Part shown: piece after piece, positions 52,152 through 60,909 of the stretch | How positions within the stretch are numbered: position 1 is the first letter of the stretch | Layout: each line of letters opens with the position of its first letter | Assembly: GCF_030150205.1 (NCBI RefSeq) | Contig: NZ_JASLGT010000024.1 | Location: 186,001-250,000 of the forward strand | Reading direction: 5' to 3' | Origin: Niabella sp. | GTDB lineage: Bacteria > Bacteroidota > Bacteroidia > Chitinophagales > Chitinophagaceae | DNA length: 64,000 nucleotides | Program-made: the position numbers and the translations under genes | Notes under the pieces: generated by a model | Databases searched by the model: none | What the model was told of the DNA's origin: nothing | Seen by the model: only the letters and a program-made list of their open reading frames with translations

Positions 52152-53093
52152 ATGGATGTTATGGAAACAAAGAATCATTTTGACGTAGTAATTATCGGAG
52201 GAAGCTATGCAGGTCTTTCGGCAGCTATGGCGTTGGGCCGGTCTTTAAAAAACGTATTGGTATTGGATAGCGGTACTCCCTGCAACGCCACTACACCGCA
52301 TTCGCATAACTTTCTTACCCAGGATGGTAAACCGCCTGCTGAAATAGCGGCCCTGGCCCGGCAACAGGTGGCCCGGTATCATACCGTACAATTTCGCACG
52401 GACCTTGCAACATCGGTAACAATATCAGGAAATCATTTTATTGTTTCAACACATTCGGGCAACAGATTTCATGGCCGGAAGCTGATCCTCGCAACCGGCA
52501 TTAAAGACCTGCTTCCGGCAATTAAAGGGGTTGCCGATTGCTGGGGAAAATCGGTGATCCATTGTCCGTATTGTCATGGGTACGAATTCCGCAATCATAA
52601 AACAGGGATCCTGGCAAATGGACCAATTGCACTGCACTTTGCCGCACTCGTCCGGAATCTTACCAGCGACCTGACGGTGCTTACCAATGGAGCCGCACAA
52701 TTTACAACGGAAGAACTGCAGCAGTTACAACAACGGAACATCGCCGTAGTACAAACTGAGATCAACGCCCTGCAACAAACCGGGGGACAGCTGCAGCAGG
52801 TGCTGTTTACAGATGGTACCGCCATACCCTTACAGGCACTATATGCCCGTGTACCGTTTGAACAACAAACCTCATTGCCTGCGGCGTTGGGCTGCGCCTT
52901 TACCGAACAGGGTCATATCCAGGCAGATGCTTTTCAAAAAACAACGGTGCCCGGTGTTTTCGCCTGCGGCGATGCGGTATCTCCGATGCGATCTGTGGCC
53001 AACGCCGTAGCCGGAGGCAATCTTGCAGGCGCAATGGCCAATCATGAGCTTTCACAGGAAGATTTTACCGGCAGCCAGGAAAAGATAAAATGA
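52152..53093 (+). CDS. Thioredoxin-reductase-like FAD-dependent oxidoreductase
   Basis: A 313-aa flavoprotein (ATG at 52161 is an alternative start). The FAD motif V-V-I-I-G-G-S-Y-A-G-L-S-A-A is at about residues 12-25. The redox motif is C-P-Y-C-H-G-Y-E (about 137-144), and the C-terminal FAD motif is V-F-A-C-G-D-A (about 273-279). C-P-Y-C with a following H-G-Y-E is characteristic of the thioredoxin-reductase-like group that includes small-molecule dithiol oxidases (gliotoxin/holomycin-type). The usual NADPH-binding G-x-G-x-x-A of real thioredoxin reductase is absent: the region reads G-I-L-A-N-G-P-I-A. A thiol oxidase using O2 is therefore a fair guess. Control by the upstream palindrome is likely. 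Confidence 0.82.
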   Translation: MDVMETKNHFDVVIIGGSYAGLSAAMALGRSLKNVLVLDSGTPCNATTPHSHNFLTQDGKPPAEIAALARQQVARYHTVQFRTDLATSVTISGNHFIVSTHSGNRFHGRKLILATGIKDLLPAIKGVADCWGKSVIHCPYCHGYEFRNHKTGILANGPIALHFAALVRNLTSDLTVLTNGAAQFTTEELQQLQQRNIAVVQTEINALQQTGGQLQQVLFTDGTAIPLQALYARVPFEQQTSLPAALGCAFTEQGHIQADAFQKTTVPGVFACGDAVSPMRSVANAVAGGNLAGAMANHELSQEDFTGSQEKIK

Positions 53094-53290
53094 GCAATAT
53101 TCAATGTAGCATATAAAAAAACAAGACTCGATAAGAAGGGAAATTACTAGCCATAACAGGAGCTCCTGCTTTTTAATTTTAAATTTTTATTCGTTATTTT
53201 ACATTACGGAGATGCCGGGAGTAAATGTAAAAGTGAAGAATATTTGATAAGAACGAAGATCAGATTGGATATTTTACATTCCCAAAAAAT

Positions 53291-53363
53291 GCCATCCTAG
53301 CTCAGTTGGTAGAGCAGCTGTTTCGTAAATAGCAGGTCGTGGGTTCGAGTCCCATGGTTGGCT
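53291..53363 (+). tRNA. tRNA-Thr (anticodon CGU)
   Basis: A cloverleaf can be drawn through the whole 73 nt. The acceptor is GCCATCC/GGTTGGC with one U-U mismatch at the fifth pair. The D-arm is GCTC/GAGC, the anticodon stem GCTGT/ATAGC with loop TTCGTAA (anticodon CGT), the variable loop AGGTC, and the T-arm GTGGG-TTCGAGT-CCCAT. The discriminator base is T and CCA is not encoded. Confidence 0.9.
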
Positions 53364-53399
53364 CATAAAAATACAGACCGCAGCACAACGGCCGTCTGT

Positions 53400-56300
53400 T
53401 CATTTAAAATTCCTTGAGGGGAATAATTCCCCCTGTACTGCTTTTTGCCCGATATCTTTTTTCTTTCCGGAAGGATCCATTTCTCCCATATAGGAGGTAA
53501 CCGCCAGCCGGAGATCTTCTGTACCTGGAGCTACCATATCCTGTAAGAATGCATTCATATTGTAACAACGGCTCACCACTACATGGATCACAGTTCCCTC
53601 TTTTTGAATCTTCCCGGAAACCATCAGCAGTTTTGACTGTAAAATTTCCCTCCGGTATGTTTCAAATACTTTATGAAATACCACCAGGTTGGCAATGCCG
53701 GTTTCATCTTCAATGGTAATAAAGCAAACCCCGGTTGCCGTTTGCGGCCGCTGCCGTACCAGCACCAGGCCGGCGATCCGTACAAAAGCACCATCCGGCC
53801 ACACTTCTAACATACGGGTGGGTGCAATGCTCCGTTTCTGAAGCAGGGAACGTGCAAAGCTTACGGGATGGGCTTTTAGCGACAGGGCGGTACTGTTATA
53901 ATCCTGCAGCACATGAGCCGCCGCACTCAGCGCAGGCAATTGCACCACGGGTTCTGTGGCGCTTTCAGAAGGCAGTCCTTCAAATACACCGGAAGGCTTG
54001 TCCGCTAAAGCGGCTACTTCCCAAAGCGCCTGCCGGCGGTCCAGCCCCAGCGAGCGGAAGGCATCTGCATCGGCAAGATACTCCAGCGCAGCCTGGGAGA
54101 TCCCGGCATCAGATAGCTGAACAATACTGCTAAAAGGATGCCTTCTTCTTTCGATCAGCAACTGCATTTCTTCTTCCTTTACTCCTTTTACCTGACGGAA
54201 ACCCAGACGGACCGGGCAAAAGGCGCCCTTTTTTTCTTCAAGCGTATGATCCCAGCAGGAATGGTTCACATCGGCAGGAAGCACTTCTACGCCGTGTTTC
54301 TGTGCATCAATGACAATTTGCGCCGGACGGTAAAAGCCCATGGGCTGGCTGTTGAGCAGCGCACAGCAAAACACATCCGGGTAATGAAGCTTGGTCCAGG
54401 AAGAGATATATACCAACAGGGCAAAACTGGCGGCATGACTTTCCGGGAAACCATAGCTTCCAAAACCTTCCAGTTGTTTAAATACCCGCTCCGCAAATTC
54501 CTTTTCATATCCTTTTGCCACCATTCCGTTTACCAGTTTGGTACGCCATTTTGTTACCTGTCCCTGGGCTTTAAACGTTGCCATACTGCGGCGCAGCCCA
54601 TCTGCTTCTGCAGGCGTAAAACCAGCCGCAACAATGGCGATCTCCATGGCCTGTTCCTGGAAGAGGGGCACCCCCCTGGTGCGTTCCAGTATGGTTTTTA
54701 ATTCGGCAGAAGGGTATATTTCTTCTTCCTCACCATTACGCCGGCGCAGGTAAGGATGCACCATATCGCCCTGTATGGGTCCGGGACGTACAATAGCCAC
54801 CTCGATCACCAGGTCGTAAAAGTTTTCCGGCCGCAGCCGGGGCAGCATCGACATCTGCGCCCGGCTTTCAATCTGGAACACACCGATGGTATCTGCCCGG
54901 CTGATCATCTCGTATACTTCTTTCTCTTCTGGTGGAACAGTAGCCAGCGTCAGCACAGGGCCATGATGCTGTTTGATCAGGTCAAATCCTTTGCGAATGC
55001 AGGTGAGCATCCCCAGGGCCAGTACATCCACTTTTAAAAAGCCCAGGGTCTCAATATCATCTTTATTCCACTCAATACAGGTACGGTCTTCCATACGTGC
55101 ATTCAGGATAGGGCAGAGGTCAGACAATTTATTTTGCGTGATCACAAAGCCTCCCGTATGCTGCCCCAGCTGCCGGGGAAAGCCGATGTATTGCCGGGTA
55201 AGCTCCAGTGTTTTTAAAAGATGCGGATCATGGGCCATAAAACCTCCGCTGGTACTTGATTTTCCCTCCGTCCACTCTTGTGTAAGTTCATATTCCGATT
55301 TTGCCAGATGATCCACCGCATCGGCCGACAGGCCCATCACCTTGGCCACATCCCTTACAGCTCCCTTCCAATGCACCTGTGTTACGGTGGCTACAATACC
55401 GGCCCGGTCGCGGCCATATTTTTCATAAATATATTGCATCACCTCCTCCCGCCGTTCATGTTCAAAGTCTACATCAATATCCGGCGGTTCATCCCGTGCA
55501 TCCGACATAAAACGGGCAAAAAGTAATTTAATTTTTATCGGGTTCACCGACGTAATGCCCAGGCAATAACAAACAACAGAATTAGCCGCAGAGCCCCGGC
55601 CCTGGCAGAGGATCTCCCTGCTGCGTGCAAAACGAACCAGGTCATAAACGGTTAGAAAATAGGATGCATAATTTTTACGCTCCATAAATGCCAGCTCTTC
55701 TTTGATATTCTTTTCAACGGTACACAGCTCCGCGGGAGTAAATTTTTCCTGCGCGCCTTTCCATGCCAGGTATTCCAGCTCCTGCTGCGGTGTACGGCCC
55801 TCCGTTGTAAGCTCTTCCGGGTATACATAGTTGAGCTGTCCCAGGGAGAACTGGCAGGCTTCCGCTATTTCCTGTGTGCGGGCAATGGCATCCGGATACA
55901 GGCGAAACAACCGCAGCATTTCCTTTTCATCCTTTAAATGCCGCTCAGCATTCTGACAGAGCCGGTAACCCGCAGTTTGTATGGTACACTTTTCGCGGAT
56001 GCAGGTCAGCACATCCTGCAGTTCCCGTCTTGCTGCTTCATGATAATGTACATCATTGGTGGCCACCACCGGAACACCGCACTGTTCTGCCAGTTGCGCC
56101 AGCCGGAACAACTTTTTTGCGTCATTGCCCTGGTAAGTACATATGGCTCCCAGGTACAGCTCTTGTCCCAGCGCCTTCCTGTATTCCTTTACTGCATCCT
56201 TAAACGCCTGGTCCAGCTCAAACGCAGCATTTAATTCCGGCGGCGGCACCACAATAAACTTCATTCCTTTTGCATACCGGTATACATCGGCTTTATACAG

Positions 56301-56615
56301 CACACATTTCCCTTTTTCCGTACGCAGATTCCCTTCTGTAAGCAATGCAGACAGCCGGCTGTAGGCTTCTTTATTTGTTGGATAAATCAGCAGGCCGGGG
56401 CCATCCGCCAGATCCAGCCGGCAGGCGGGTATGATCCGCAGGGTGGTATCCTTTGCTGCAGCATACGCACGCACCACACCTGCCAGGGTATTGCGGTCGG
56501 TAATGGCAAGCGCCGTATACTTCAGTTCAAGAGCCTGTTTTACCAATTCTTCGGGATGTGATCCGCCTCTTAAAAATGTAAAATTGGTAGTTACCTGTAA
56601 TTCTGTGTAGGGCAT
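53400..56615 (-). CDS. dnaE2: Error-prone DNA polymerase III alpha subunit, DnaE2/ImuC
   Basis: A 1071-aa C-family polymerase, the catalytic subunit of the ImuABC mutasome for translesion synthesis. An N-terminal PHP domain (T-E-L-Q-V-T-T-N-F-T-F-L-R-G-G-S-H-P-E-E-L) is followed by the palm with the catalytic aspartates in P-D-I-D-V-D-F-E (about 400) and L-K-V-D-V-L-A-L-G-M-L. A helix-hairpin-helix region and an OB-fold (about 940-1020) follow. The length is typical of DnaE2 (DnaE1 is longer). The C-terminus carries Q-G-E-L-F, which fits a beta-clamp binding motif. It is the third gene of the operon, 12 bp after imuB. Confidence 0.95.
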   Translation of the reverse strand: MPYTELQVTTNFTFLRGGSHPEELVKQALELKYTALAITDRNTLAGVVRAYAAAKDTTLRIIPACRLDLADGPGLLIYPTNKEAYSRLSALLTEGNLRTEKGKCVLYKADVYRYAKGMKFIVVPPPELNAAFELDQAFKDAVKEYRKALGQELYLGAICTYQGNDAKKLFRLAQLAEQCGVPVVATNDVHYHEAARRELQDVLTCIREKCTIQTAGYRLCQNAERHLKDEKEMLRLFRLYPDAIARTQEIAEACQFSLGQLNYVYPEELTTEGRTPQQELEYLAWKGAQEKFTPAELCTVEKNIKEELAFMERKNYASYFLTVYDLVRFARSREILCQGRGSAANSVVCYCLGITSVNPIKIKLLFARFMSDARDEPPDIDVDFEHERREEVMQYIYEKYGRDRAGIVATVTQVHWKGAVRDVAKVMGLSADAVDHLAKSEYELTQEWTEGKSSTSGGFMAHDPHLLKTLELTRQYIGFPRQLGQHTGGFVITQNKLSDLCPILNARMEDRTCIEWNKDDIETLGFLKVDVLALGMLTCIRKGFDLIKQHHGPVLTLATVPPEEKEVYEMISRADTIGVFQIESRAQMSMLPRLRPENFYDLVIEVAIVRPGPIQGDMVHPYLRRRNGEEEEIYPSAELKTILERTRGVPLFQEQAMEIAIVAAGFTPAEADGLRRSMATFKAQGQVTKWRTKLVNGMVAKGYEKEFAERVFKQLEGFGSYGFPESHAASFALLVYISSWTKLHYPDVFCCALLNSQPMGFYRPAQIVIDAQKHGVEVLPADVNHSCWDHTLEEKKGAFCPVRLGFRQVKGVKEEEMQLLIERRRHPFSSIVQLSDAGISQAALEYLADADAFRSLGLDRRQALWEVAALADKPSGVFEGLPSESATEPVVQLPALSAAAHVLQDYNSTALSLKAHPVSFARSLLQKRSIAPTRMLEVWPDGAFVRIAGLVLVRQRPQTATGVCFITIEDETGIANLVVFHKVFETYRREILQSKLLMVSGKIQKEGTVIHVVVSRCYNMNAFLQDMVAPGTEDLRLAVTSYMGEMDPSGKKKDIGQKAVQGELFPSRNFK

Positions 56616-56627
56616 GTATACCTTTTT

Positions 56628-58124
56628 TTATGCAAAGAATCCATGAAGGAACCATTGCGGTTTTTCTGCTCCATAATGACCTTCCCGGAACAACCAGTAG
56701 CGGGCGCCTTCTTCATCTTCCACCACATAGTAATCGCGTACCAGGTTCAGCTCCAGCCACCATTCCTGTTCAATACGTTCCGGGCCATCTGCTTTTTTTA
56801 TATGATGCACCTTTCCCCGGTAACGGAAAAGCATGGGCGGATAATCCGGTACCGGAGCAGCAACAATAATAGGTTCGGGTTTAGACAACAGGTATACGGG
56901 GCGCGGCCGGTCGCTACGCCAGGCAGTTGTACCCTTTTCAAACAATCCGCCGCGAACAACGGAACGTTCTGGCCAGTAATGTTCGGCCGGCAGGTACCGC
57001 GTCAGGGCGGCATCTCCCATCCGGCCGGCGATCCGGTCCAGCAAACCGGCCAGTTCCGTGCCGGTATCTGCACCCCCCAGTGTATTCCAAATGGCCTCCT
57101 GCCGGCCCAGCAGTTCCTCCACCGCCGGGGCTTCCAGTGTAAACACTTCAATACCCATCCCCGGGGAGATGGTGGAGATCCTGGGTTCAAATAGTTTCAA
57201 CAGATGCGCGGTATTACGCACCGGCCGGTTGGTACCAATAAAAATTTCCTGCAACCGGCCATCTATGGTGTCGATCTTAAATACAGCAGAACGCAGTCCT
57301 TTGCCGGCACGCTGAAGGTTATCGCAAAGCCGCTGCAATAATGTTTCCAGGGCAATATCAATGGCAACCCGTGTATGTACGGGCTCTGTACAAGGAAGCT
57401 GCTCCCGGAAAACGATTGCGGGCTGCAAAGGTACCGGTGCTTCCGGAAGATGACCCAGGGCCTGCGCGATGCGGGTAAGCAGTGCCTGTCCGAAGCGCCT
57501 GCGTAATACTGTTGAAGGCATTGAAATAAAACTTCCGATATCCGCAAAACCCAGCTTTTGTAACCGTTCCAATACCAGCGGTTCCAGCCGCAAAGCAGCG
57601 GGAGGTAACGGTTTCAGCGCAGTTTCCTGTTGGCCGGGAGCTACAATAAGATCTGCTGCTCCAAAACGGGCCATCGCCCATGCGGCACCTACCGTGTCTG
57701 CAATGCCCGTACGCACTTCGTAGCCGGAGGTCTTTAATTTACGGATGATCGTATTGAGGTAGGGCTGCTCTCCACCCCAAAGGTGCGGACAACCGCTGAT
57801 GTCTAGTACAATCCCATCCGGCAGGTCAGCGGCCACCACCGGCGTAAAACGAAGGCACCATTCCGCTAACCGGGTCAATAATTTTTCTTCCGCACCCGGT
57901 TTGTAATGAAATAATCTTAATTCAGGAAGCAGGGCTTTTGCATCGGCCACCACCATGCCCCGTACAATTCCTTTGTTCACAGCCGGCGTGCTGGCGGCTT
58001 TTACCATCAGCCGGCCCCGTTCCGGTGCAGCAATAATAAACGGCATATTCTTTAGGCCAGGCCGGAGGCGCAGTGCCCTGTTGGCGAGCAGTGCAGGAAA
58101 CCATATAGATAAATACCGGCGCAT
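56628..58124 (-). CDS. imuB: ImuB, inactive Y-family polymerase-like mutasome subunit
   Basis: About 498 aa from the ATG at 58124 (M-R-R-Y-L-S-I-W-F-P); upstream in-frame codons lie in imuA and are not homologous. Y-family fold: palm/fingers about 1-170, thumb about 170-240, little finger about 245-350. The catalytic acidic residues are missing: the first motif reads Y-L-S-I-W-F-P and the second L-D-I-S-G-C-P-H-L-W, as in other ImuB proteins, so it is a scaffold. R-Q-E-A-I-W (about 375) sits where ImuB proteins have their beta-clamp binding Q-x-x-L-W/F motif. The start codon follows the imuA stop by 1 bp. Confidence 0.92.
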   Translation of the reverse strand: MRRYLSIWFPALLANRALRLRPGLKNMPFIIAAPERGRLMVKAASTPAVNKGIVRGMVVADAKALLPELRLFHYKPGAEEKLLTRLAEWCLRFTPVVAADLPDGIVLDISGCPHLWGGEQPYLNTIIRKLKTSGYEVRTGIADTVGAAWAMARFGAADLIVAPGQQETALKPLPPAALRLEPLVLERLQKLGFADIGSFISMPSTVLRRRFGQALLTRIAQALGHLPEAPVPLQPAIVFREQLPCTEPVHTRVAIDIALETLLQRLCDNLQRAGKGLRSAVFKIDTIDGRLQEIFIGTNRPVRNTAHLLKLFEPRISTISPGMGIEVFTLEAPAVEELLGRQEAIWNTLGGADTGTELAGLLDRIAGRMGDAALTRYLPAEHYWPERSVVRGGLFEKGTTAWRSDRPRPVYLLSKPEPIIVAAPVPDYPPMLFRYRGKVHHIKKADGPERIEQEWWLELNLVRDYYVVEDEEGARYWLFREGHYGAEKPQWFLHGFFA

Positions 58125-58125
58125 G

Positions 58126-58860
58126 CTATCCCGCTTTTTTAATAATAACCGGCTGCTCAGCAATTTGCTCTGCCAGCACCGAAAAGCCCTGTGGAGTCCA
58201 CTGTACATTCCACCTGCCCGGCCGGCCATTGCGTATTTTGCACAGTTCCACATTCCAGCAGGGGAACCCCACGCCCGGTAATCCTTCCGGAGGCTTGCTG
58301 GCAATGGATTTGATCCGCCAACGGGATACACATGCCTGGCTCTCCGTTATACGATTGGTACGGTGGTGTATCAACCCGGTTACCCGGCTTTTTTCTACAG
58401 CCAGCTGCAACCGGCGGGATGCAGTGAAGCTTAGCGCTCCAACTTCCCCCACCACCGCAGCGAGGGTTGCGCACTTAAGCCCTTCTTCGATGGCCCAAAG
58501 CGCCTGCTGGGGATCCGGGGCTTCTACAAAAAGGACCTGGTCCGGCATAATACCAAAAAAGCGTAATGCGGGAGGAAAAATACTCCGGTGCCGGCTTACC
58601 CAAAGACAGGTACCCTTCCGCATAAGTGTGCCCAGCAGGCCCGCCATAAAGCCGGTAGTAGCGGCGGCATCTTCAGCACTGCTGCTGATCAATTCATGCA
58701 CAGCACCTACCGGGAATGCCCGGTGTGGAAATGACTGATTAATAATACCCAGCCCGATGTCCTGCAGCTCCGCATCCAGGGGAACCCGCAGGCCCTGCAA
58801 CAACAGCAGCTCTTCCTGCAGTTGTTGAAAAAGGGTGGTATGAAACAGCGCCTGTGCCAT
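58126..58860 (-). CDS. imuA: ImuA, RecA-like mutasome accessory protein
   Basis: A 244-aa protein and the first gene of the imuA-imuB-dnaE2 operon. The N-terminal region G-A-V-H-E-L-I-S-S-S-A-E-D-A-A-A is the typical ImuA start of a RecA-like core, but no Walker A motif is present. L-W-V-S-R-H-R-S-I-F-P-P-A-L and R-R-L-Q-L-A-V-E-K-S-R follow the RecA/SulA-like pattern. C-terminal W-N-V-E-L-C-K-I-R-N-G-R-P-G-R-W is strongly ImuA-like. The product helps recruit the error-prone polymerase after DNA damage. A palindromic operator precedes the gene. Confidence 0.9.
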   Translation of the reverse strand: MAQALFHTTLFQQLQEELLLLQGLRVPLDAELQDIGLGIINQSFPHRAFPVGAVHELISSSAEDAAATTGFMAGLLGTLMRKGTCLWVSRHRSIFPPALRFFGIMPDQVLFVEAPDPQQALWAIEEGLKCATLAAVVGEVGALSFTASRRLQLAVEKSRVTGLIHHRTNRITESQACVSRWRIKSIASKPPEGLPGVGFPCWNVELCKIRNGRPGRWNVQWTPQGFSVLAEQIAEQPVIIKKAG

Positions 58861-58899
58861 ATAACGGGCTGCCAGCAGCCACAGCTAAGGTACAATGAT

Positions 58900-58929
58900 T
58901 TGCTAATATATTTAGCAATATTTTGCTAA
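58900..58929 (-). promoter_or_regulatory. TTGCTAA palindrome cluster, putative damage-inducible operator of the imu operon
   Basis: TTGCTAA (58900-58906) and TTAGCAA (58912-58918) form a 7-bp-arm palindrome with a 5-nt centre. A third half-site TTGCTAA (58923-58929) makes a second inverted pair with TTAGCAA, with a 4-nt centre. The cluster lies 40-70 bp upstream of the imuA ATG, where an SOS-type repressor would bind. The bases do not match the E. coli or B. subtilis LexA box. Confidence 0.6.
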
Positions 58930-59012
58930 ATTTTTGCTCGTGTTAAAACTAATCCTGGAAGGGTAACAAAAATGCCCGGCAGGGGATATACCAGTACACT
59001 AAACGTAAAACA

Positions 59013-59345
59013 ATGAAAAAAATACTTACCCTTTGCATGATCCTGGCCTGGGCGCAGGCAGGCTTTTCCCAGGTAAACAACTCCAGGATCATTACTAGTG
59101 CCGGCATGCCGGCACGACTTTCTATGAATGTTACCGTTGCCCGGCAGCAACAGGCCACGCAGGCTGACTCAACTGCGCGTAATCCATTATATGAAGGAGC
59201 TGGCTCTTCCGGTCATAACCCAATGTTTGAAAACAGGCTTCAACCGGCAGCTCCTGGAAGCAGACCGGTAAAAAACGGAGAAAACCCCATGCCGGCAGAA
59301 AAACGTTATAGCAGTTTAAAAGATGTGGTAAGAACCCAGGTATAG
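59013..59345 (+). CDS. Small secreted hypothetical protein
   Basis: A 110-aa protein with a clean signal peptide (M-K-K-I-L-T-L-C-M-I-L-A-W, cleaved around G-F-S-Q, residue 20). The mature part of about 90 residues is low in hydrophobics and rich in Asn, Pro, Gly, Ser and Arg (N-P-L-Y-E-G-A-G-S-S-G-H-N-P-M-F-E-N). The N-P-L-Y-E and N-P-M-F-E segments look like a short internal repeat. It is probably disordered or a small envelope protein; I know no family. It is divergent from imuA and shares its 150-bp control region, so damage-linked expression is conceivable. Confidence 0.55.
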   Translation: MKKILTLCMILAWAQAGFSQVNNSRIITSAGMPARLSMNVTVARQQQATQADSTARNPLYEGAGSSGHNPMFENRLQPAAPGSRPVKNGENPMPAEKRYSSLKDVVRTQV

Positions 59346-59354
59346 CACCACTGG

Positions 59355-60225
59355 TTAAAGCAATATCCGCTGGGCCTCCGGAACCGTTGCAATATGTGGC
59401 AGTTGACCCAACCGGTACCGGTGATACAGTCCGGGAATTACATCTGCGCTGTCGGCAACAAAGGGACCATGCACTACGATGGTTTCTTTCAGCGGTGCAC
59501 CGGCATACAGTACCAGCCGGGCCTTTCCTTCTTTTGCAGCTATTTTTAATGTGCTTTGCCCGGCTGTATCAAACAGATCCAGCCATCCCATTTGTTCCTT
59601 CTTCAGCGATTGTTCATTCGTACCGGCAGTAACCGCACCTTCCAGTATGTACACAAATGTGTTATACGCTGCAGGGAGCTCCAGCAAGGTAGTAGCACCT
59701 GATTCCAGCGAAATATCAGCAACGATCAGCGGCACATAATTGGCCACCGGAGCCGTAAGCCCGTTTAGCGAGCCGCTGTACAACCGGATGTGCACGCCTT
59801 TTTCATCCAGCACCGGCACCTGCTTCAGCGGCAGGTCCTGAACCCTGGTGTGGCATTCCTGTATTTGCGGGTAGGTTCAGCCACAGTTGTAACAGCCTCA
59901 GTTGCATGGGCCGGTCGATGGTTTCTGTATGCACCACACCACTTCCGGCAGTCATCAGCTGAAAATCTCCGCTGTGCATTTTGTACGCTTCATCACCGAT
60001 CTCCCCTTCCAGCAGTAACGACACGGTTTCAAAACCCGCATGCGGATGGGCTCCGCCTGCGGGTTGAAAATCTTTTTTATCCAGTACATCATCCATCAGC
60101 ATAATAAAAGGATCGGAGGCTGCAAAATCGGCACCGACCAGTTGACGGGCAGTATGACCGGCTCCCAGGAATCCCTGGCGGGCCTCCGGGGTTTCAGTTT
60201 TTACGATCGCTCTTTCAATGTTCAT
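59355..60225 (-). pseudogene. Pirin-family protein, split by a frameshift
   Basis: Two overlapping frames together encode one pirin of about 290 aa. The 5' frame (60225-59803) has the cupin metal ligands H-P-H-A-G-F-E-T-V (His pair) and G-S-G-V-V-H-T-E (His, Glu), runs to L-Q-L-W-L-N-L-P-A, then turns into an implausible P-A-A-E-A-G-A-G-A-G end. The homologous continuation, Q-D-L-P-L-K-Q-V-P-V-L-D-E-K-G-V, is in the next frame and goes on to 59355 through the second cupin. The shift must lie between about 59830 and 59880. It may be a real inactivation or a sequencing error. It follows yceI by 10 bp. Pirins act as quercetinase-like or redox-linked metal cupins. Confidence 0.8.
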
Positions 60226-60235
60226 AATGGATTCT

Positions 60236-60784
60236 TTATGCAGGAGTAGCCACGGCCTGCTTTACCAGTTCCAGTTCACTCTGAATCTTCACTTCCTCGC
60301 CCAGCGCAATACCCCCTGTTTCCAGTACGGAATTAAAATTAATCCCCCACAGGCTGCGTTCAATTTTACCGGTTACAAAAAAGCCAGCCCGCTCATTACC
60401 CCAGGGATCCTTTGTGGTACCATTATGCTCTACTTTCAGTTCCACCGGATGGGTAACGCCTTTTAAGGTGAGGTTACCCCGCAAAGCGAAGGTATCTGCA
60501 TCTTTGCGTGTAATACCCGTTGATACAAATTCAAGCTCGGGATATTTTTCCACTTCAAAAAAATCGGAATGGCGGAGGTGCGCATCCCGCTGTTCATTAT
60601 TGGTTGATACGGACTCCATACGCGCCTTAAGTTTCACCTGGGCTTCACTGAAATCGTCTCCGGGGGCATCCACTTCTACCTCAAAATCCCGGAAAGAACC
60701 CGTTACATTACTGATCATTAAATGCCGGATCTTAAAACCCAGTTCACTATGCGTAAGATCCGATAACCATTTTACTTGTGCCAT
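60236..60784 (-). CDS. YceI-family protein
   Basis: A 182-aa lipocalin-like protein of the YceI family, which binds isoprenoid or other amphiphilic molecules in a beta-barrel. The start A-Q-V-K-W-L-S-D-L-T-H-S-E-L-G-F-K-I-R-H-L-M-I matches the usual W-x-x-D-x-x-H-S-x-x-x-F-x-x-x-H. F-E-V-E-K-Y-P-E-L-E-F-V-S-T and G-N-L-T-L-K-G-V-T-H-P-V follow. There is no signal peptide, so this one is cytoplasmic. It is transcribed with the downstream pirin and is divergent from an HxlR regulator; this trio recurs in Bacteroidota and points to redox or quinone stress. Confidence 0.92.
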   Translation of the reverse strand: MAQVKWLSDLTHSELGFKIRHLMISNVTGSFRDFEVEVDAPGDDFSEAQVKLKARMESVSTNNEQRDAHLRHSDFFEVEKYPELEFVSTGITRKDADTFALRGNLTLKGVTHPVELKVEHNGTTKDPWGNERAGFFVTGKIERSLWGINFNSVLETGGIALGEEVKIQSELELVKQAVATPA

Positions 60785-60808
60785 AATTTATTTTTTTGTT
60801 TAAGAACA

Positions 60809-60889
60809 CAAAGTTATTTCAGCTTACTTTCAAAAAGTAAGCACTATACAAAAGGTAAGCACTATACAACGGGTAAGTGGGTATCTTTG
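60809..60889. promoter_or_regulatory. Divergent promoter-operator region of yceI-pirin and the HxlR gene
   Basis: TAACTTTG on the minus strand (60809-60816) serves yceI, and TATCTTTG (60882-60889) on the plus strand serves the HxlR gene. Between them lie GCTTACTTT-CAA-AAAGTAAGC (60822-60842, an inverted repeat) and an 18-bp tandem repeat: GTAAGCACTATACAA... at 60837-60854 and 60855-60872, with a partial third GTAAG at 60873-60881. These are probable HxlR binding sites controlling both directions. Confidence 0.7.
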
Positions 60890-60909
60890 CAGTTCTAAAA
60901 CAACAGATC

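Noticed and set aside
53291..53363. tRNA gene as phage or island attachment site
   Set aside because: No integrase or transposase nearby and no duplicated tRNA 3' end found in the flanks; the neighbours are housekeeping repair genes.
54138..54701. Plus-strand open frame inside dnaE2
   Set aside because: Shadow of the polymerase coding strand; no start context, no recognisable motifs.
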